From Diphasiastrum complanatum (Eukaryota; Streptophyta; Lycopodiopsida; Lycopodiales; Lycopodiaceae): a stretch of DNA of 64,000 nt. Positions 25,150 through 37,130 of this stretch are shown here, in pieces; within the stretch, counting starts at the first letter, position 1; the number at the start of each line of letters is the position of its first letter. A program made the translations under genes and the position numbers. The DNA is taken from the NCBI GenBank assembly GCA_029204225.1, contig CM055098.1, forward strand, positions 1,863,106 to 1,927,105. The letters run 5' to 3'. The notes under the pieces were generated by a model. That model was not told where the DNA came from and searched no databases. It saw nothing but the letters and a program-made list of their open reading frames with translations.

Positions 25150-25774
25150 CTATTTCCTTTTCGTATTCTTCTTCGAGAATGATGCTTGTGAGTCGTTGAT
25201 GGAGGATGAAGATGCTCCATTCCTTCTTGTCTCCTCTTGCAAAAGCATAACTATGACTTTAGACAATGTTATATCTGAGTGTGTGGTAATCATCATCACC
25301 CAGTTTTCATATGAGGATGGCAAACTTGACAACAAGTTCATTACAGCGTCAGAGTCTTCGATCACTGAACCTATTGCCACCATCTGCTCCAACAGAGTCT
25401 TAAATTGATTAATTTAATTTTGAACAAAATCACCCTCTGACATTTTGAGAGAGAAGAACTTTCTCCTCAGATGTAGCTTCGAAGTGACTTCGTATAGTGT
25501 ATTCAATATATCCCAAGTTTCTTTCGTGGATTGGGCTTGTCTGATATGACCAATCTGTGTGTCGGAGATGTTAAGGGTGATCAAGACGAAAGCCTTCCCT
25601 GAGCTTCCATTTAGGAATGGCTTGCTCATCGACACTGGGAATTAGTTTGGTTCCATTGACAATTTTCCAAAGTTCTTTGGCCATGAGTACTACTCTCATC
25701 TTGAATTTACACAAGTGGTAATTCAAACCATCTAGTTTGTCTACCATTAGAGCAGACCGTGGTTGCGAATCCAT
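25150..25774 (-). pseudogene. copia gag (UBN2-type)
   Basis: Three overlapping minus-strand frames give the gag: MDSQPRSALMVDKLDGLNYH (start), KFKMRVVLMAKELWKIVNG, QSTKETWDILNTLYE and LLSSLPSSYENWVMMI. The frame shifts near 25600 and 25410. It is close in sequence to the gag start at 60160. Confidence 0.88.
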
Positions 25775-25917
25775 CTGGAATTTCAGGATGAGTGTACGTA
25801 GATAGTAGATTGTATGACTGAAAACAATTATAGCAAAAGTCTACACTATATCAAAATTATTATTTTGATAATGTATGTTCTAATGATAATATCTAAATGA
25901 TTCAATACCAAGCTAAA

Positions 25918-25971
25918 GCTCTAATACCATGTTGGTATAAGATTAGGAAATCAGACAAAGCTCTAATACCA
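25918..25971 (-). repeat. duplicated primer-binding site next to the 5' LTR
   Basis: The primer-site complement gctctaatacca occurs twice 42 bp apart (25918-25929 and 25960-25971), each inside aaagctctaataccatgttg. The second copy abuts the LTR at 25972. On the minus strand the site reads tggtattagagc, an initiator-Met type. Confidence 0.85.
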
Positions 25972-27124
25972 TGTTGAGATTCGAGACAATGCGCATCGTA
26001 TCAGTAAAAAATGAGCAGAACTCTCAATGCATGCAACTACATATATTGTATTCAGATCAAATTTGAACGAATCAAAATCTGTCTTACTTGATCACAACTT
26101 CGAAGTCACTAGATCAAAAGATTCGATTCCATAGCCACGAATTCACAGAGTTATAGATCTGGATTTTATGTGCGGAAGCGTAAAGCGTCAAGGTGATTAG
26201 AACAACGAATTCGACTTATGCTATCAGTCACATGAATAATCTAGTCTACAGATAATTTATCTGCAAGCATGAATCTATTTGAACATGAATGAAATAAGCA
26301 TTATGGAACGAATATTAATTAGTCGCAAATGATAATAGTCTGAATGCAGACAGAGTCACATTCTATCTATCTGTGGTAACAGAGAGAAAGAACAGAGCAA
26401 TTGCCCTTTGGATGTTCAATCACTGATTCAGCGATTCTTGATTCATTAACTTGACAACTGATAAGTTGATGGGTATTTGTATAGATGGCTAGCTAATTAA
26501 AAGAATGGTTAATCTGTACATTGCAAATTAGATTAATCCACTACGTGATATTGTCAGACGATTTCAGATAGTATCTGAGTCCATTGGAGATCATGCCCAG
26601 TCGTGATGATGGTACGGTTGAGCCGCCTTTTGATCGACTCGACTTGAGAGTGATAGATGACCAACTATGAGCTCGAACTAGTCAAGGTTGTCAAATAGTC
26701 GTTGAAATGTTCGAATAGAAAATATTTGAGGTGGCAGATAGTCGACATGGTAGAATGGCTGAGTGGTAAAAAGTCAAAGTCGTCGAAATGTTCGACGTGG
26801 CGAATACGGACACAGTTGCAGGTGTGATAGTCCCCAACCGCTATAATATAACGAGGAAAAAGATTAGGAAGATTAAAGAAAGTACATAAGAAAAAACAAG
26901 TAATTTTGTAGTTGTTAACTAAAGGGCTAAAAGGAGCCGCAAATAGTTGAGGTGGTCGAACACTTTCATGTTGTCAAGACTCTGTCACAAATTTTTTTGT
27001 TTTTCTGCAGACTGTTAGAAAACAAATGTAATTATGTAGAGTGTGCAATTGTACAAGTATTTACAGCAACTAGTGAATGGATCTAGATTAGCAGAAAGAT
27101 AGGGATGGAGAGGATAGGAATCCA
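25972..27124 (-). repeat. 5' LTR of the integrase-less copia element, 1153 bp
   Basis: It begins TGTTGAGATTCGAG next to the primer site and ends ATAGGAATCCA. It is colinear with the left LTR once the nested solo LTR there is removed. An extra segment at about 26815-26935 (including ataatataacgaggaaaaag) is absent from the left copy. Confidence 0.85.
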
Positions 27125-27170
27125 ACAGTAAATGTCACTATTTTTGTATATACAAATTTTTGTATTAGTG
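27125..27170. mobile_element. possible CACTA-type terminus, right part
   Basis: This contains gtcactatttttgtatata and ends ttttgtattagtg. Read on the minus strand it starts CACTAATACAAAAATTTG, a form common at the tips of plant CACTA elements. It may be the right end of the element whose subterminal repeats lie at 20440-20801. The pairing with a left end is not proven. Confidence 0.3.
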
Positions 27171-27568
27171 AGTATATACCAATGTTAGGTGAGCAGGGAT
27201 TGAAAAGGTTCCAAATTGACAGTTATGAGTATTAGAATATTGATACCCAAAACCTACAATTTCTAATCATTGTTAAATGTTAATATTTGGCGTAATGAAA
27301 AAATGACACTACGTGACTAATACCATGTGTAAAACTCTGTCAATACTACCCTTCAATACTTGCCACAAAATCATATAACTAGTTGCATAATAGAATCTTG
27401 CATTTCTATGTTAGCAATACTCATAACCACTAAAATTCCAAAATTCTCATATACCTTGACTTGATGGTCCGAAAAGTTGATATCTGCCTAAAATTGATAT
27501 ATATTTGATATGATTCATGGAGACATTCTAGTGATATAGAAGTGGCTGAGCCTTGTGGATCTAAGGTT

Positions 27569-27778
27569 TTAACCCAAGCTATAGTTAGCCCAAATAGTTG
27601 TTACTACCTTAATTTCCTCCATATGAAATTTCTTAAGTAGGCCAGCAACATATTTTGCTTTTATAAGTGCAATCTCTTGGCCACTTTGCCAAAATTCAAC
27701 ACCCAAGCAATAATGCATCATGTATAGGTCTGTAATGTCAAATTTCTTGTAGAGATTTGCTTTGATGTCTTTTACCAA
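27569..27778 (-). pseudogene. copia reverse transcriptase relic
   Basis: A 69-codon minus-strand frame reads KKFDITDLYMMHYCLGVEFW, ALIKAKYVAGLLKKFHM, the block after the YVDD motif of copia RT (normally MTDLG.L.YFLGIE...KYA..LLKKF.M). No neighbouring domain is intact. Confidence 0.8.
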
Positions 27779-27799
27779 ACCATCCTTCCAACTATAGTT

Positions 27800-28112
27800 G
27801 AATAGAAAGTAATAGGAGTGCCCTTTACTGGGCTCACATATCCACCCTCTTCAAGCACAACCTAGCCCTGACCCTTTCTCATGTCGACACATGGAAAACC
27901 ATGGACAACCGACCCTTGCCACTTGGCAGCACCTTGTCTCAAGGCAAGTTAGATAGGAGGACCATCATCCCACATGTCACTCATCAACTGGACTAAACGT
28001 CTGAGTTAGCATATGACCTATGTTTGGTTGATAGGACAACTCTCTCCTACTTCAGAGGAGGTCAGTCTAGCCAGTCCCTTCTCAAGGACCGAGTACCCAT
28101 GTCCCCAACACA
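27800..28112 (-). mobile_element. possible LTR fragment
   Basis: On the minus strand this GC-richer block starts tgttggggacatgggtactc at 28112, an LTR-like beginning. It differs in base composition from its surroundings. No second copy, primer site or coding region is attached, so the call is tentative. Confidence 0.25.
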
Positions 28113-28570
28113 TATGTGTCTCAATATCAACGTTAAACTATTTACTATATTTTGGTCACCACAATCGATGCATTAGCCATTTCTTACTCTAACTATCATA
28201 GTTACAACAAATGGGGACATAGATAAAAATGCAAAACATCTAGCTTGCCCTTTGCCCTTTGAGCACCTACCTTCTTAAAGTTCTCCTTGCAAGTATGTGG
28301 GCATGTTATGTGTAGTAGCACCACAGATGGTGCTGAACTATCAATCATTTTTTATTACCTAACATGAAAAATGGAGTTTAGGTCGAGTCAACAGATATGT
28401 TTACCTCATCAATATAACCAAGACAGTCACTTACCATGAACCATATGCATAACATAAGATTAGGCCCATACATAACTCCCCCTAGGAAATCAATACCTTT
28501 TATACTATAAACTTAGAGATAATATATGGACTTGTATTTCAACAAAAAAAATAAATCAAAATCTGTACTT

Positions 28571-28655
28571 ATCGTGAGTACATTTATGTTAAGAAGAAAT
28601 CGAATTTACATTTATCGTGAGTACATTTATGCTAAGAAGAAATTGAATTTACTTG
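28571..28655. repeat. ~43-bp tandem duplication
   Basis: Two near-identical copies start at 28571 and 28614 (atcgtgagtacatttatg then ttaagaagaaat / ctaagaagaaat). Confidence 0.9.
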
Positions 28656-29862
28656 ACAAGGATAGTTCTTCCCATGATTAGAGAAATTTAAATTTTCACA
28701 ATCATTATACAGTAGTTAAAAATTAGCTATCGATATCAGTTAAAAAAGAAAAAAAATCTATCAAACTACCACAGCCAAAATTTCTATTTTTTTAAAAAAA
28801 TTAGGCAAAACATTATGTAAAGCATGCATGCAAGTTCTCTAACATTCGTAGATCCCAACAAATCCACATGCACTAGCTCGAAGGTTGTTTCGGGCTCATG
28901 TAGGCTTCATGCATCAGTACATGCTAACAAGATTTTTCAAAAATTGCTTGAAAACTATCATAACTTTGAATGATTATAACATCATTGATTCTCTATCAAT
29001 TTTGATAAAATAAAGCTCTACAATAGGCATCTCTCTATTAAGAATTTGACTGCCATGTTAGCACAATCTGTACGACTCACACGTTTGAGCAACAAAATAT
29101 TGCTCCACATGTAGCAATAGGAGTGTTTGGGTCCTCACAAGGTTATTAATTACAAAACTGGCATCGAATAGAATTTCGAGGCATAACTAATAAACTTGAC
29201 AACTAGAGGGCCAATATATCCATGTCAAGGATTATTCCAAATCCTCTTAGCGGGACATGGACATGACAATGGTGGAATAAACTCCATCTCACCCTTCAAT
29301 TCTAGAGGGTGCCTGCTTTCTAAGGATCTCTCTTAAAATACATCATGCTTCCTAATTTTAGAGTAGAATAAGATATCTGACAAGCATCGATTTGTTAAAT
29401 AGATATGATAAGAGTGCTTATCGGTTGATGCTAACTAAGTCTTGATGGATTAACATCAATTCTCTTGAGCCTCCTAGGTCCACATCTCAAATCGATGTGA
29501 GGTTCCTTCCACAACATCACCTAAGGTCGGCTATGCTAGTAATGGGTTCATAGCTCACTTGTGCATCCGTTTACATCAATGATATGTATGTGTTTTACGT
29601 AAGGATTTTGGTCATATCCAGATTTTTGTTTACTGATTTCATTTCAAGTTGAATAATCTACAATGTGTTTATAATTTTTGCTTAAATGGTCTTCTAGATT
29701 GTGTTGGTGATGCCCTTACCATGCTTGCTTAATAACCCCATATAACTCAAGCATATGTCCATACGTATTTTGCAATGATCTAGGCAATTCCTACAAATAG
29801 GAAATGTTTGTATGTATTTCCAAGTGAGTAATTGAGAGTTATTTAGCTCATTGGTGGCTCTC

Positions 29863-29863
<1 letters not shown>

Positions 29864-29898
<35 letters not shown>
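29864..29898. repeat. (TG)n microsatellite followed by diverged gggagcact repeats
   Basis: About 17 TG units. They are followed at 29897, 29961 and 30038 by three diverged copies of a 60-80 bp unit starting tgggagcactt/a, each containing a form of tatttgtagagt. Confidence 0.9.
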
Positions 29899-29900
<2 letters not shown>

Positions 29901-31689
29901 AGCACTTGGCCTTCTCGTGAGGTATAGGTTCTACAAATATTAGAAATATTTGTAGAGTTTGTGGGAGCACTTGTCCTTCTTGTGAGATATAACTTGATTT
30001 TTGATGTATCTCCTTTATTTGGAGTATTTGTAGAGTCTTTGGGAGCACTAGGCCTATTTCAAGATTACATTGGATCAAATCCATAACTAAGCTCAAGATC
30101 CATTTTAGGGTTCTTTAAATTGTGTTAGTAATTTAAACATTTATGATATAGTGAAGTCTTGCTTGTGTTTTGTGCTATCACTTAGGTCATAGATCTTACA
30201 AAGTAAAAGAATGCTTTTTCTTTCTCTTTCACATTTTTGGCTATCTTAGTTGCATATAGAATTTAGTTGAACATCCATATTGTTGCTATACAAAAATACC
30301 AAAGGTGTTATTTTTCTCCAAGTGTAACTTAGCAACAATTGTAAAAAGTCCTGTGACAAGATTTACTTTGATTAGGGCCATATCTTAGATAAAGCCAAGT
30401 CTCTTTTTAGTTGATCAAATACTCCTACAATTGCTTGTTGATTTATTTATTTATTTTAAATCTATATTTTTTTGTTAACTCTCCTATCTAGAGTATATAA
30501 ATTTAGCCCTCCTAACTTGTTGATGTAGTTTTAATTTTCCTCCCCACCTTCTTATTAAGATCCGATACAATCTTTACTCCATGAAAAAGAAATAGCGTTG
30601 AAATTTTTTGGTTTTCATTACAGATTCAAAATAGCTAGAGAAGATTGAAATTATTAAAATTATATTTATTTTATAGTACTTTTGTGTATGAGAAAATATG
30701 AGTCATATTGCACCAAGATGCTTACGTGCATTCAAATTTTCAAGTTGTTAATGATTTTTTAGACACTCAAAGTATATTGTGCTTGTGTTGTACTAATTTA
30801 TACAACTATGCTTCTCTGACCTTGCATGTTTGTGCGATACATGTATCAAAAACAAAATGAAAATTCCTCGTATTTCAATAAGAGTGCAAAAAAAGATGAT
30901 TAACATTTAGGTCCACAATGGAACTTGGTAGAGATCTTCATCCCTTAAACATTAACTAGTCAATGGCCCTCTTAACATAAAATTAATATTATGCTTAAAG
31001 GGAATCAAAAGAATAACAACATCAACTCAAATTAATATATGATTACAAAGCATAAGATTTGAAGCATAGAATTTGTGTTGCCTAATATCATTTAGTTTCC
31101 TCAAACAAAATCTAACCATCAATATCAGTTTGATGTCTATTTCAAATATCAAAGGACTCAAGTAATACATTTTAAACACTCACATAATATATATCTATGT
31201 CGGTGAATAAAAATGTCTCCATTACCAACCACTCATAGGGTGGAATAATAATATTAGGATGTCTGGTACAAGACATTTGACTTTACACTCAAAGAATATT
31301 GTTTTGTAATAGATGTGCCTATTTAACCAAATGCAACCCATGCTTTTATGTCTTGCCTTGCTACATGACATTCTTGGAGAAGATTAATTTTGACTTTGTA
31401 CATGAAACTTGAGTATCTTATCTTTTTTTCTTTTCTTTGGATTCATGAACTATAGTAATATATTGATGTAAAGTGATTTTGACTTTAGTAAAAATCTATT
31501 TAAAGCAAAGAATTAATTTGGGAATTCTACCTTTTTGATTCAACCCCAAATACTGTCTTTGTTGATATTTTTTGATGTACACAATGCAAATATTTATTTA
31601 TGATCTTTTATTCTTCTTACCCTAGCTAAAGCTTGCAAACTAGGTCTGCATTGTGAAGTCTAGTGTGATGTGCATCATTTTATTGTGAG

Positions 31690-31690
<1 letters not shown>

Positions 31691-31783
<93 letters not shown>
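31691..31783. repeat. compound (CA)n(TA)n microsatellite
   Basis: A CA run of about 60 bp passes directly into a TA run of about 30 bp. Confidence 0.98.
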
Positions 31784-31786
<3 letters not shown>

Positions 31787-32434
31787 AGCTGGACTTGTCT
31801 TAGAAATAATATTTACCTTTGACACATGCATACAATCATGGTTCAAAATAAAAAAATGTCCAAGTACACTAGATGGTTATGAATGTAATTATGAGGCCTA
31901 CTAATAATCTTACAAATAAGGTGATTGAAATCATAAGCTTGCAATTACCTTGATAATAAGTTCAATTTCTACATTTCTAGGACTAAGTATCTTATTAGAA
32001 AGTAGATATATTTTTTTAAGTCACCTAAGTCAACATGAAAGTCAATTGAATCACCTTTTAAGTATTTTTGAGTATCTAAAAAAGTGATGTAGAGTCACTT
32101 CCTAAGACTCGTAGGTCATTTGGGAAGTAATATAGAATCATATCTCAAATAACACAGGTCATTAAGATAATATCAAATAAACTTCTAAATCTCTAGTGTT
32201 AATATTCTTAGCAAGGTTTATTTTTTTGGAAAATCCTTGAATTGCGTGTTAGGTGATGAGATGATAGATGGTGGATGATCTAAATATAACGAGACTTCTT
32301 GAGGTTGAAAAAAAGGAGATGAGAGATAATACAATAATGGAGTTGCCAACATAATGAACGACATTTCCAATGTGTTGCCAACCACTTCTTCAGCCCACCC
32401 CCTCTATCATGTGCACCCAAGATCATAACTAGGG

Positions 32435-32902
32435 TGTTGGGTCCAAAGACACATAGGAAATAGATGGTGGATCAAACCTACCCAAACAAACCTAGATCGA
32501 TTGGATCTAGTTCCCAAGCTATGGACCACTAGCTAGAAGTCACCAAATAGGAAAGATGTCAATCCAGCAACATGGAGCTACTATACCCAAATCTAGTTCT
32601 CCTCCTAGAGAGGCCTACAGGTATAGTTGCTCCAAGTCTCTACCCCAACTAGGAGTGATATAGGGCACCTCATTGGGACACATCAGTAGCCTAATTGGGC
32701 CACATCTACCACTTACTGATGAGTCACTACCAATTCTATATTTATCCACAATCATGGGTTACAGGCCTCAACCAATTAATTATGATTTAATATCACGAGG
32801 GCCTCAATTACTCATGATCATCATCAGATCATGGGTTGAGATATGTCTACTTACTTCCTTATGGGATATAAATTTTAGATCAGTCCTATTGTGGGCATGA
32901 CA
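32435..32902 (-). mobile_element. Ty3/gypsy LTR (3' LTR of a chromovirus-like relic), 468 bp
   Basis: On the minus strand it begins TGTCATGCCCACAATAGG and ends TTTGGACCCAACA, a form typical of plant gypsy LTRs. It directly follows a minus-strand gypsy pol tail and a purine-rich tract. The LTR-tract junction is duplicated with a 32-bp period (32890 and 32922). Confidence 0.6.
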
Positions 32903-32914
32903 TACTTCTCCCCT

Positions 32915-33075
32915 CAAACAATGTGGGCATGACATACTCCTCCCCTTAAAACAAGTTTTGTCCTCAAAACATAAAATTAGGGAAGTTCTTTCCAAGGGTG
33001 TTCCCAAGAGTCATCCTCAACTGTACGATCTATCCAATGAACCACATGCTCGATGACTATATGATTGCTTTATCA
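32915..33075 (-). pseudogene. gypsy (chromovirus-type) pol C-terminal tail
   Basis: Minus-strand frames give VHWIDRTVEDDSWEHPWKEL, then FEDKTCFKG. These match the end of chromovirus integrases (W.....EDATWE......F....EDKV.LKGG). The frame is broken. Nothing of the rest of pol is recognisable to the right. Confidence 0.65.
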
Positions 33076-33379
33076 TTCAGTTTTCATATCCAAGATCTAT
33101 CGGGTTCAAAACATGTCACACCAAATGACTCATCTAACATGTTCAATAGGTCTCCAGAACCAAGGTGATTTCCTTCATGTAGAATTTTCTCAAGTTAACT
33201 CATGTGAAATATTAGGTGTACTTAAGTTCATCCCAAGAGGTATAATTGGTGGGCCAAATATTCAACAGGGATCCCAATGCTCGGGAAAAGGAATTCTCTT
33301 TGTTTTGTGCCTCGGCCCAAGAGGCTTGGGAGCCCCTTCAAAAGGTTTATGAGTCAAAGAACACTACAAGATTGCTTGC

Positions 33380-33600
33380 CTTAAAGCATATTTGAATGTT
33401 ACCAAAAGAAGGGAGAAGGTGCTCATTCATATGTTTTGAGAGTAAATGAGTTGAACAAAGAACTTGCCTTTATAGGAGACCCTATAAAGGAAGATGAGAC
33501 AACTAATCTTGAATTTGTGTAGATTATTCTAACTTGGTGCAAGGATATGCCATAATGGGCAAATTGCCCTCAATGCAAGGATGGATAGGCTCTCCATCCA
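33380..33600 (+). pseudogene. copia gag relic
   Basis: Plus-strand frames show SYVLRVNELNKELAFIGD at about 33428 and then SNLVQGYAIMGKLP. These match YVLRIKSLNKELASIGD and SNLVQNFAIQDKLP of the gag at 58088. Flanks on both sides are unrecognised. Confidence 0.75.
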
Positions 33601-36100
33601 TGATGGAGATGATCAACCAATACATATTGTGGATATACAATATGTGTTGGTACATTGGCATCCATGTAATGATTATATCTAACTACAAAGCAAAACAACA
33701 TTTTTGAAGCTCATAGATAATGAAGATTCTCCTTTGTCCCAAATAGATTGTATAACAAAACCATTAGAAAACAACACATTTTCAACATCATATCTCTTGC
33801 TAGTCCTTGTATAATTGTAACTTTTGTTATTTTCTAATGGCCTCATGCTCACAAGGCTAGAACCAACAACACCATTGTCTTCTACTTGAAGACTCTTCGT
33901 GCATCCACTAGACAAGCTCAAAACCATTCTAGTTACTAGGACTTTTGACGATTGGATTCCAATTTATGGAATAAAGAGAAATAGTCAAGAATAAAAAAGG
34001 GATAAGTGGCAATTAGCTCCCTAACATTGTTATCACTTCTATTGATTGAGGCAACATATATGAAAATTTCATCTCTTGGTAGAAGATCACCTGGATGGAT
34101 GTATGTCATTGGTATGAGTATCAACTACGTTTGAGTCATTCATTCTTGCAATGTCATAAGGCTTTGATGATTGGCACACTTCTATACCGAAGAGATGTGG
34201 ATCCAATGAGTCATGCACTTCTCCTCTAAATTGTTTTCAAGTTGTACATGGCAATTAGGATCAATATTCTAAACCAAAAAATGAATATTACAAAAACAAA
34301 AACATGACATTAACCTAATATTTGATCGTGCCAAATGTTGCATCCATGGTCACCATATTGTTTTGACTGCACAAAATCATCTTTGCTTTTGCCACTTTGT
34401 TTGCACACCTAATACAAACATTGTGGTGTTCAACCATTCTCATCTATGTAAGCCCTTTGTTGCTTGTGGTACAATTCTTTTGAAGTTTCTCTATCCATAA
34501 CATGACACTATGCCCATCGAGCTCATTCAACTTCCACAAAGATCTATGGATCCTCTCAATGTTCAATATTGTGTCTTTATGTAGATACTTGTCCCTTGTG
34601 TTCATTGGTCCCGAGAAGCCTATTGGATGCAAGTTATGGCCAAGTACATTTCTTTGAAGCTCCAAAATTATTTAGAGGGATGTGCAACCTAGTTCCAAAT
34701 GCATCCTTATCCAAGACATCATTCAGTCAGAATTTTATAGGGCTATCAAAAACAATTTTTTTTCTTTCTATTTTCACTATCATTGTCCCCATGACATAAA
34801 TGTCAATTTGCATCCATATGGCTCATGCATTTGAAAGATGTCATGGTTATATCATGTTTATGATAGAGCTCATGAATTTGAAAGCAACAACGCACCCTCT
34901 CCTTCTGTTTAGTTTCATCCTTCTCGTAGGTGCCTCTGTACAAGTTCTTGCTAGTTTATTATCTGGACCATAGGCACAATAATATTTGCACATCATTAAT
35001 AAAATAAATATTTCAGAATTAATCAATTAAACTTATACTTCAAGAGCTGTAAAAATCTAGGTGCGTGAACTATGTGCTTCACAATAATGACAAGTTTATT
35101 GCATCATGCCTCAATCATGCTTTCCCCCTGAACTATGTGCTTCACAATAATGACAAGTTTATTGCATCATGCTTCAATCATGCTTTCCCCCTGGAGAAAC
35201 TCATGCACACACAAGTTTTTAAATGTATGCTAAGTTATTATTTCAACCCAAGAGACCTTTACAAACAACACTCCTTAGGGAGTTGTTACAAACATTCCTA
35301 CACATGGAAAATCGTGTTGACGCACACAATGCATTCAAAGATCAACCATCATACTGAACTAGTTCGTAAAAAATCTTGAGAAACAAAACTTTAGAACTAA
35401 CCATTTATATGTTTCTAGATGTCAAAATTGGAGTTAATTCTTTTTTTACCAACACACACAATCTTAGAAAGGAATGATTGTGTTTGGGGCTAATTTTTTT
35501 TTTTTTTGAAAATTGAGACCGTTCCAAAACCATCGATTGGGAACTATTGACTTGGAACCATGATGCTTATGGTTAATCTTTTTGAAGTGTATCTTTCAAT
35601 AATGTTAAGTTCTACTCTTTATTTGTTTAATGCTGAGGTGGAATTTTTTCCTCTCAAGGAACTTGAAAATGTCTACTAGTTGGCTTTATGAAAAATAGAG
35701 GCACAAGGATGGGCCAAGGCAAGGGTGTTGCGTGGACGTGGAGTGCAGGGATGGGGCATGAACATGGACGCAATGGGTGATGGGTGTTGGGAGGGATGCG
35801 TGCAGCGCACGGTCCAATAGGTGAGAAGCCGCACTTAGCATGACATAAACAAATTGAAAACGTTTGTTTTTGGTGGTTGGGAGGTGGTGGGTGCTAATAG
35901 TGCATCCCTATGTACACTCGAGTGGAGGGAATATGTTGGCCTGATTTGTAATCTGTAGATTGCATTGTTCTACAACCATATACAAGATAGATATAATCAC
36001 AAGGGTATTTATGTCTTAACATTTTGGGCATTGTGCCCTCTAAGCCCCTGAACAGTGGGAGGGCCCCTTGGGAGCTTTAGCCCCTTCTTGGAAAAAACGC
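33601..36100. other. unassigned DNA
   Basis: No gene is recognised. The minus-strand ORFs at 33679-33927, 33936-34124 and 34444-34665 and the plus-strand ORF at 34569-34799 show no family motif. A 63-bp tandem duplication lies at 35067-35192. Confidence 0.45.
35067..35192. repeat. 63-bp tandem duplication
   Basis: Units 35067-35129 and 35130-35192 start gaactatgtgcttcacaata. They differ at about one position (catgcctc versus catgcttc). An in-frame repeat in the ORF 35065-35379 results. Confidence 0.93.
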
Positions 36101-36211
36101 TGAATCTTCATCCAGATGATTGATGATTAGGGTTAGGGCAAGATTTGTACGATGAAGCCTGAAGGCATAAGCCCGTGTGGGCGATGGTACTAGGGTACAA
36201 AGGGAAAAGCT

Positions 36212-36213
<2 letters not shown>

Positions 36214-36249
<36 letters not shown>
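36214..36249. repeat. (GA)n tract upstream of the TPD1-like gene
   Basis: About 18 GA units within a region that becomes GC-richer towards 36300-36500. Confidence 0.95.
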
Positions 36250-36252
<3 letters not shown>

Positions 36253-37042
36253 CAGACGGTTGAATTTCAAAGGGCCTGAGGGTGACGGGCGTTACAGGCA
36301 ACGGGGAGACGTGCGTTACCTCTGACAGCCCAGCCTTCCCTTGCAACTGCAGCAGTTCCTTCGGACTTCCTTCTCCCTATCCTCCACTTGGGCGGAACTG
36401 ACACGTGCCCCACGGGCAAACCAGCCCGTTTTCCCAAGAGCCTCTACGGCCTACGGTCCGATTCGATTCTGAGGTCCTTCCTTGGCTTGGCTTGCTCGCT
36501 CCTCCCGAGGCCCGCCCAAGGACCACTACTAACTACTAACTAGTAGTGGTAGTAGTAGTAGTAGTAGTAACAATAATTAAATTAAAGACTGAAGGAAGCG
36601 CCGCAACGTGGAAAATTAAAGGCTAAAGGGCGATGACGGGCGCGTGGGGTTGCCTGCCTGCCCTCCTTATGGCCCAATCATGGGTCTGTCTGACTGAGTG
36701 AGTGAGTGAGCGAGCGAGGGCCCTCGGAGGAGGGGAGGGGACCCTTTCTTTTTTTTTGTTGTGTTAAGTAAAAAAAGTACTGCGCTAACTGAGTCGTGCC
36801 CTCGGGACCGCTTTACGGCACTTTAATTATCCGCAGTTAAGGAGACACCTCTCTCCCCCATACATCGCAGCTTCAAGACACAAGCGGTTTTTGCTTGGAT
36901 TCTTGCCGCGTGGAGTACTGACACGTGAAGAGGTGATTGTCAAGACGTGGCTGATTCTGAACGATGAGAATGAAAACCAACGGTGGCGAGCATTAAATTA
37001 TCTATCGCGTTTAAACCCCATTGGCTTTTGGCTCTCTCCCTT

Positions 37043-37085
<43 letters not shown>

Positions 37086-37130
37086 CGTTCTCCTTAAGAT
37101 CTTTAACCCGAGGTGGATTTTTTGTGATCG
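36250..37130 (+). promoter_or_regulatory. probable promoter and leader of the TPD1-like gene
   Basis: This is the GC-richest part of the right half. It contains cacgtg-type motifs (tgacacgtgcccc at ~36399, ctgacacgtgaag at ~36918), a GTA-repeat (36541-36570), a gagtgagtgagtgagcgagc run (~36695-36718) and a (CT)n tract at 37048-37081. CT tracts often lie in plant 5' leaders. No alternative coding exon is recognised. Transcription probably starts within or near here, and the leader would be spliced or long up to 38374. Confidence 0.45.
37048..37081. repeat. (CT)n tract, probable 5' leader element
   Basis: About 17 CT units preceded by ctctctcccttcctccctc. On this strand it is the complement of the GA tract 830 bp upstream. 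Confidence 0.95.

Larger units (their letters stand above)
20802..27124 (-). mobile_element. Ty1/copia retrotransposon with two LTRs and no integrase
   Basis: This minus-strand element lies between a left LTR (20802-22708, enlarged by a nested solo LTR) and a right LTR (25972-27124, 1153 bp). Gag, protease, RT and RNase H are found in copia order. Only about 370 bp separate protease and RT, so the integrase domain is absent. A G-rich polypurine run lies next to the left LTR (22708-22727 as C on the plus strand). Initiator-Met-type primer sites lie next to the right LTR. No clear target duplication was found. Frames are broken. Confidence 0.88.
27171..32430. other. unassigned AT-rich DNA with relics and microsatellites
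   Basis: Apart from the copia RT relic, possible LTR piece, short tandem duplication and microsatellites listed separately, I recognise nothing here. There is no convincing host gene. Confidence 0.45.

Noticed and set aside
25918-25971. tRNA-like strings (also at 6450, 57901, 60014, 50205, 56113)
   Set aside because: They match only the 3' end complement of tRNAs and sit next to LTRs; they are primer-binding sites, and no tRNA gene is present.
36077-36346. Minus-strand ORF with a Leu-Ser run
   Set aside because: The run comes from the GA microsatellite; no other coding signal.
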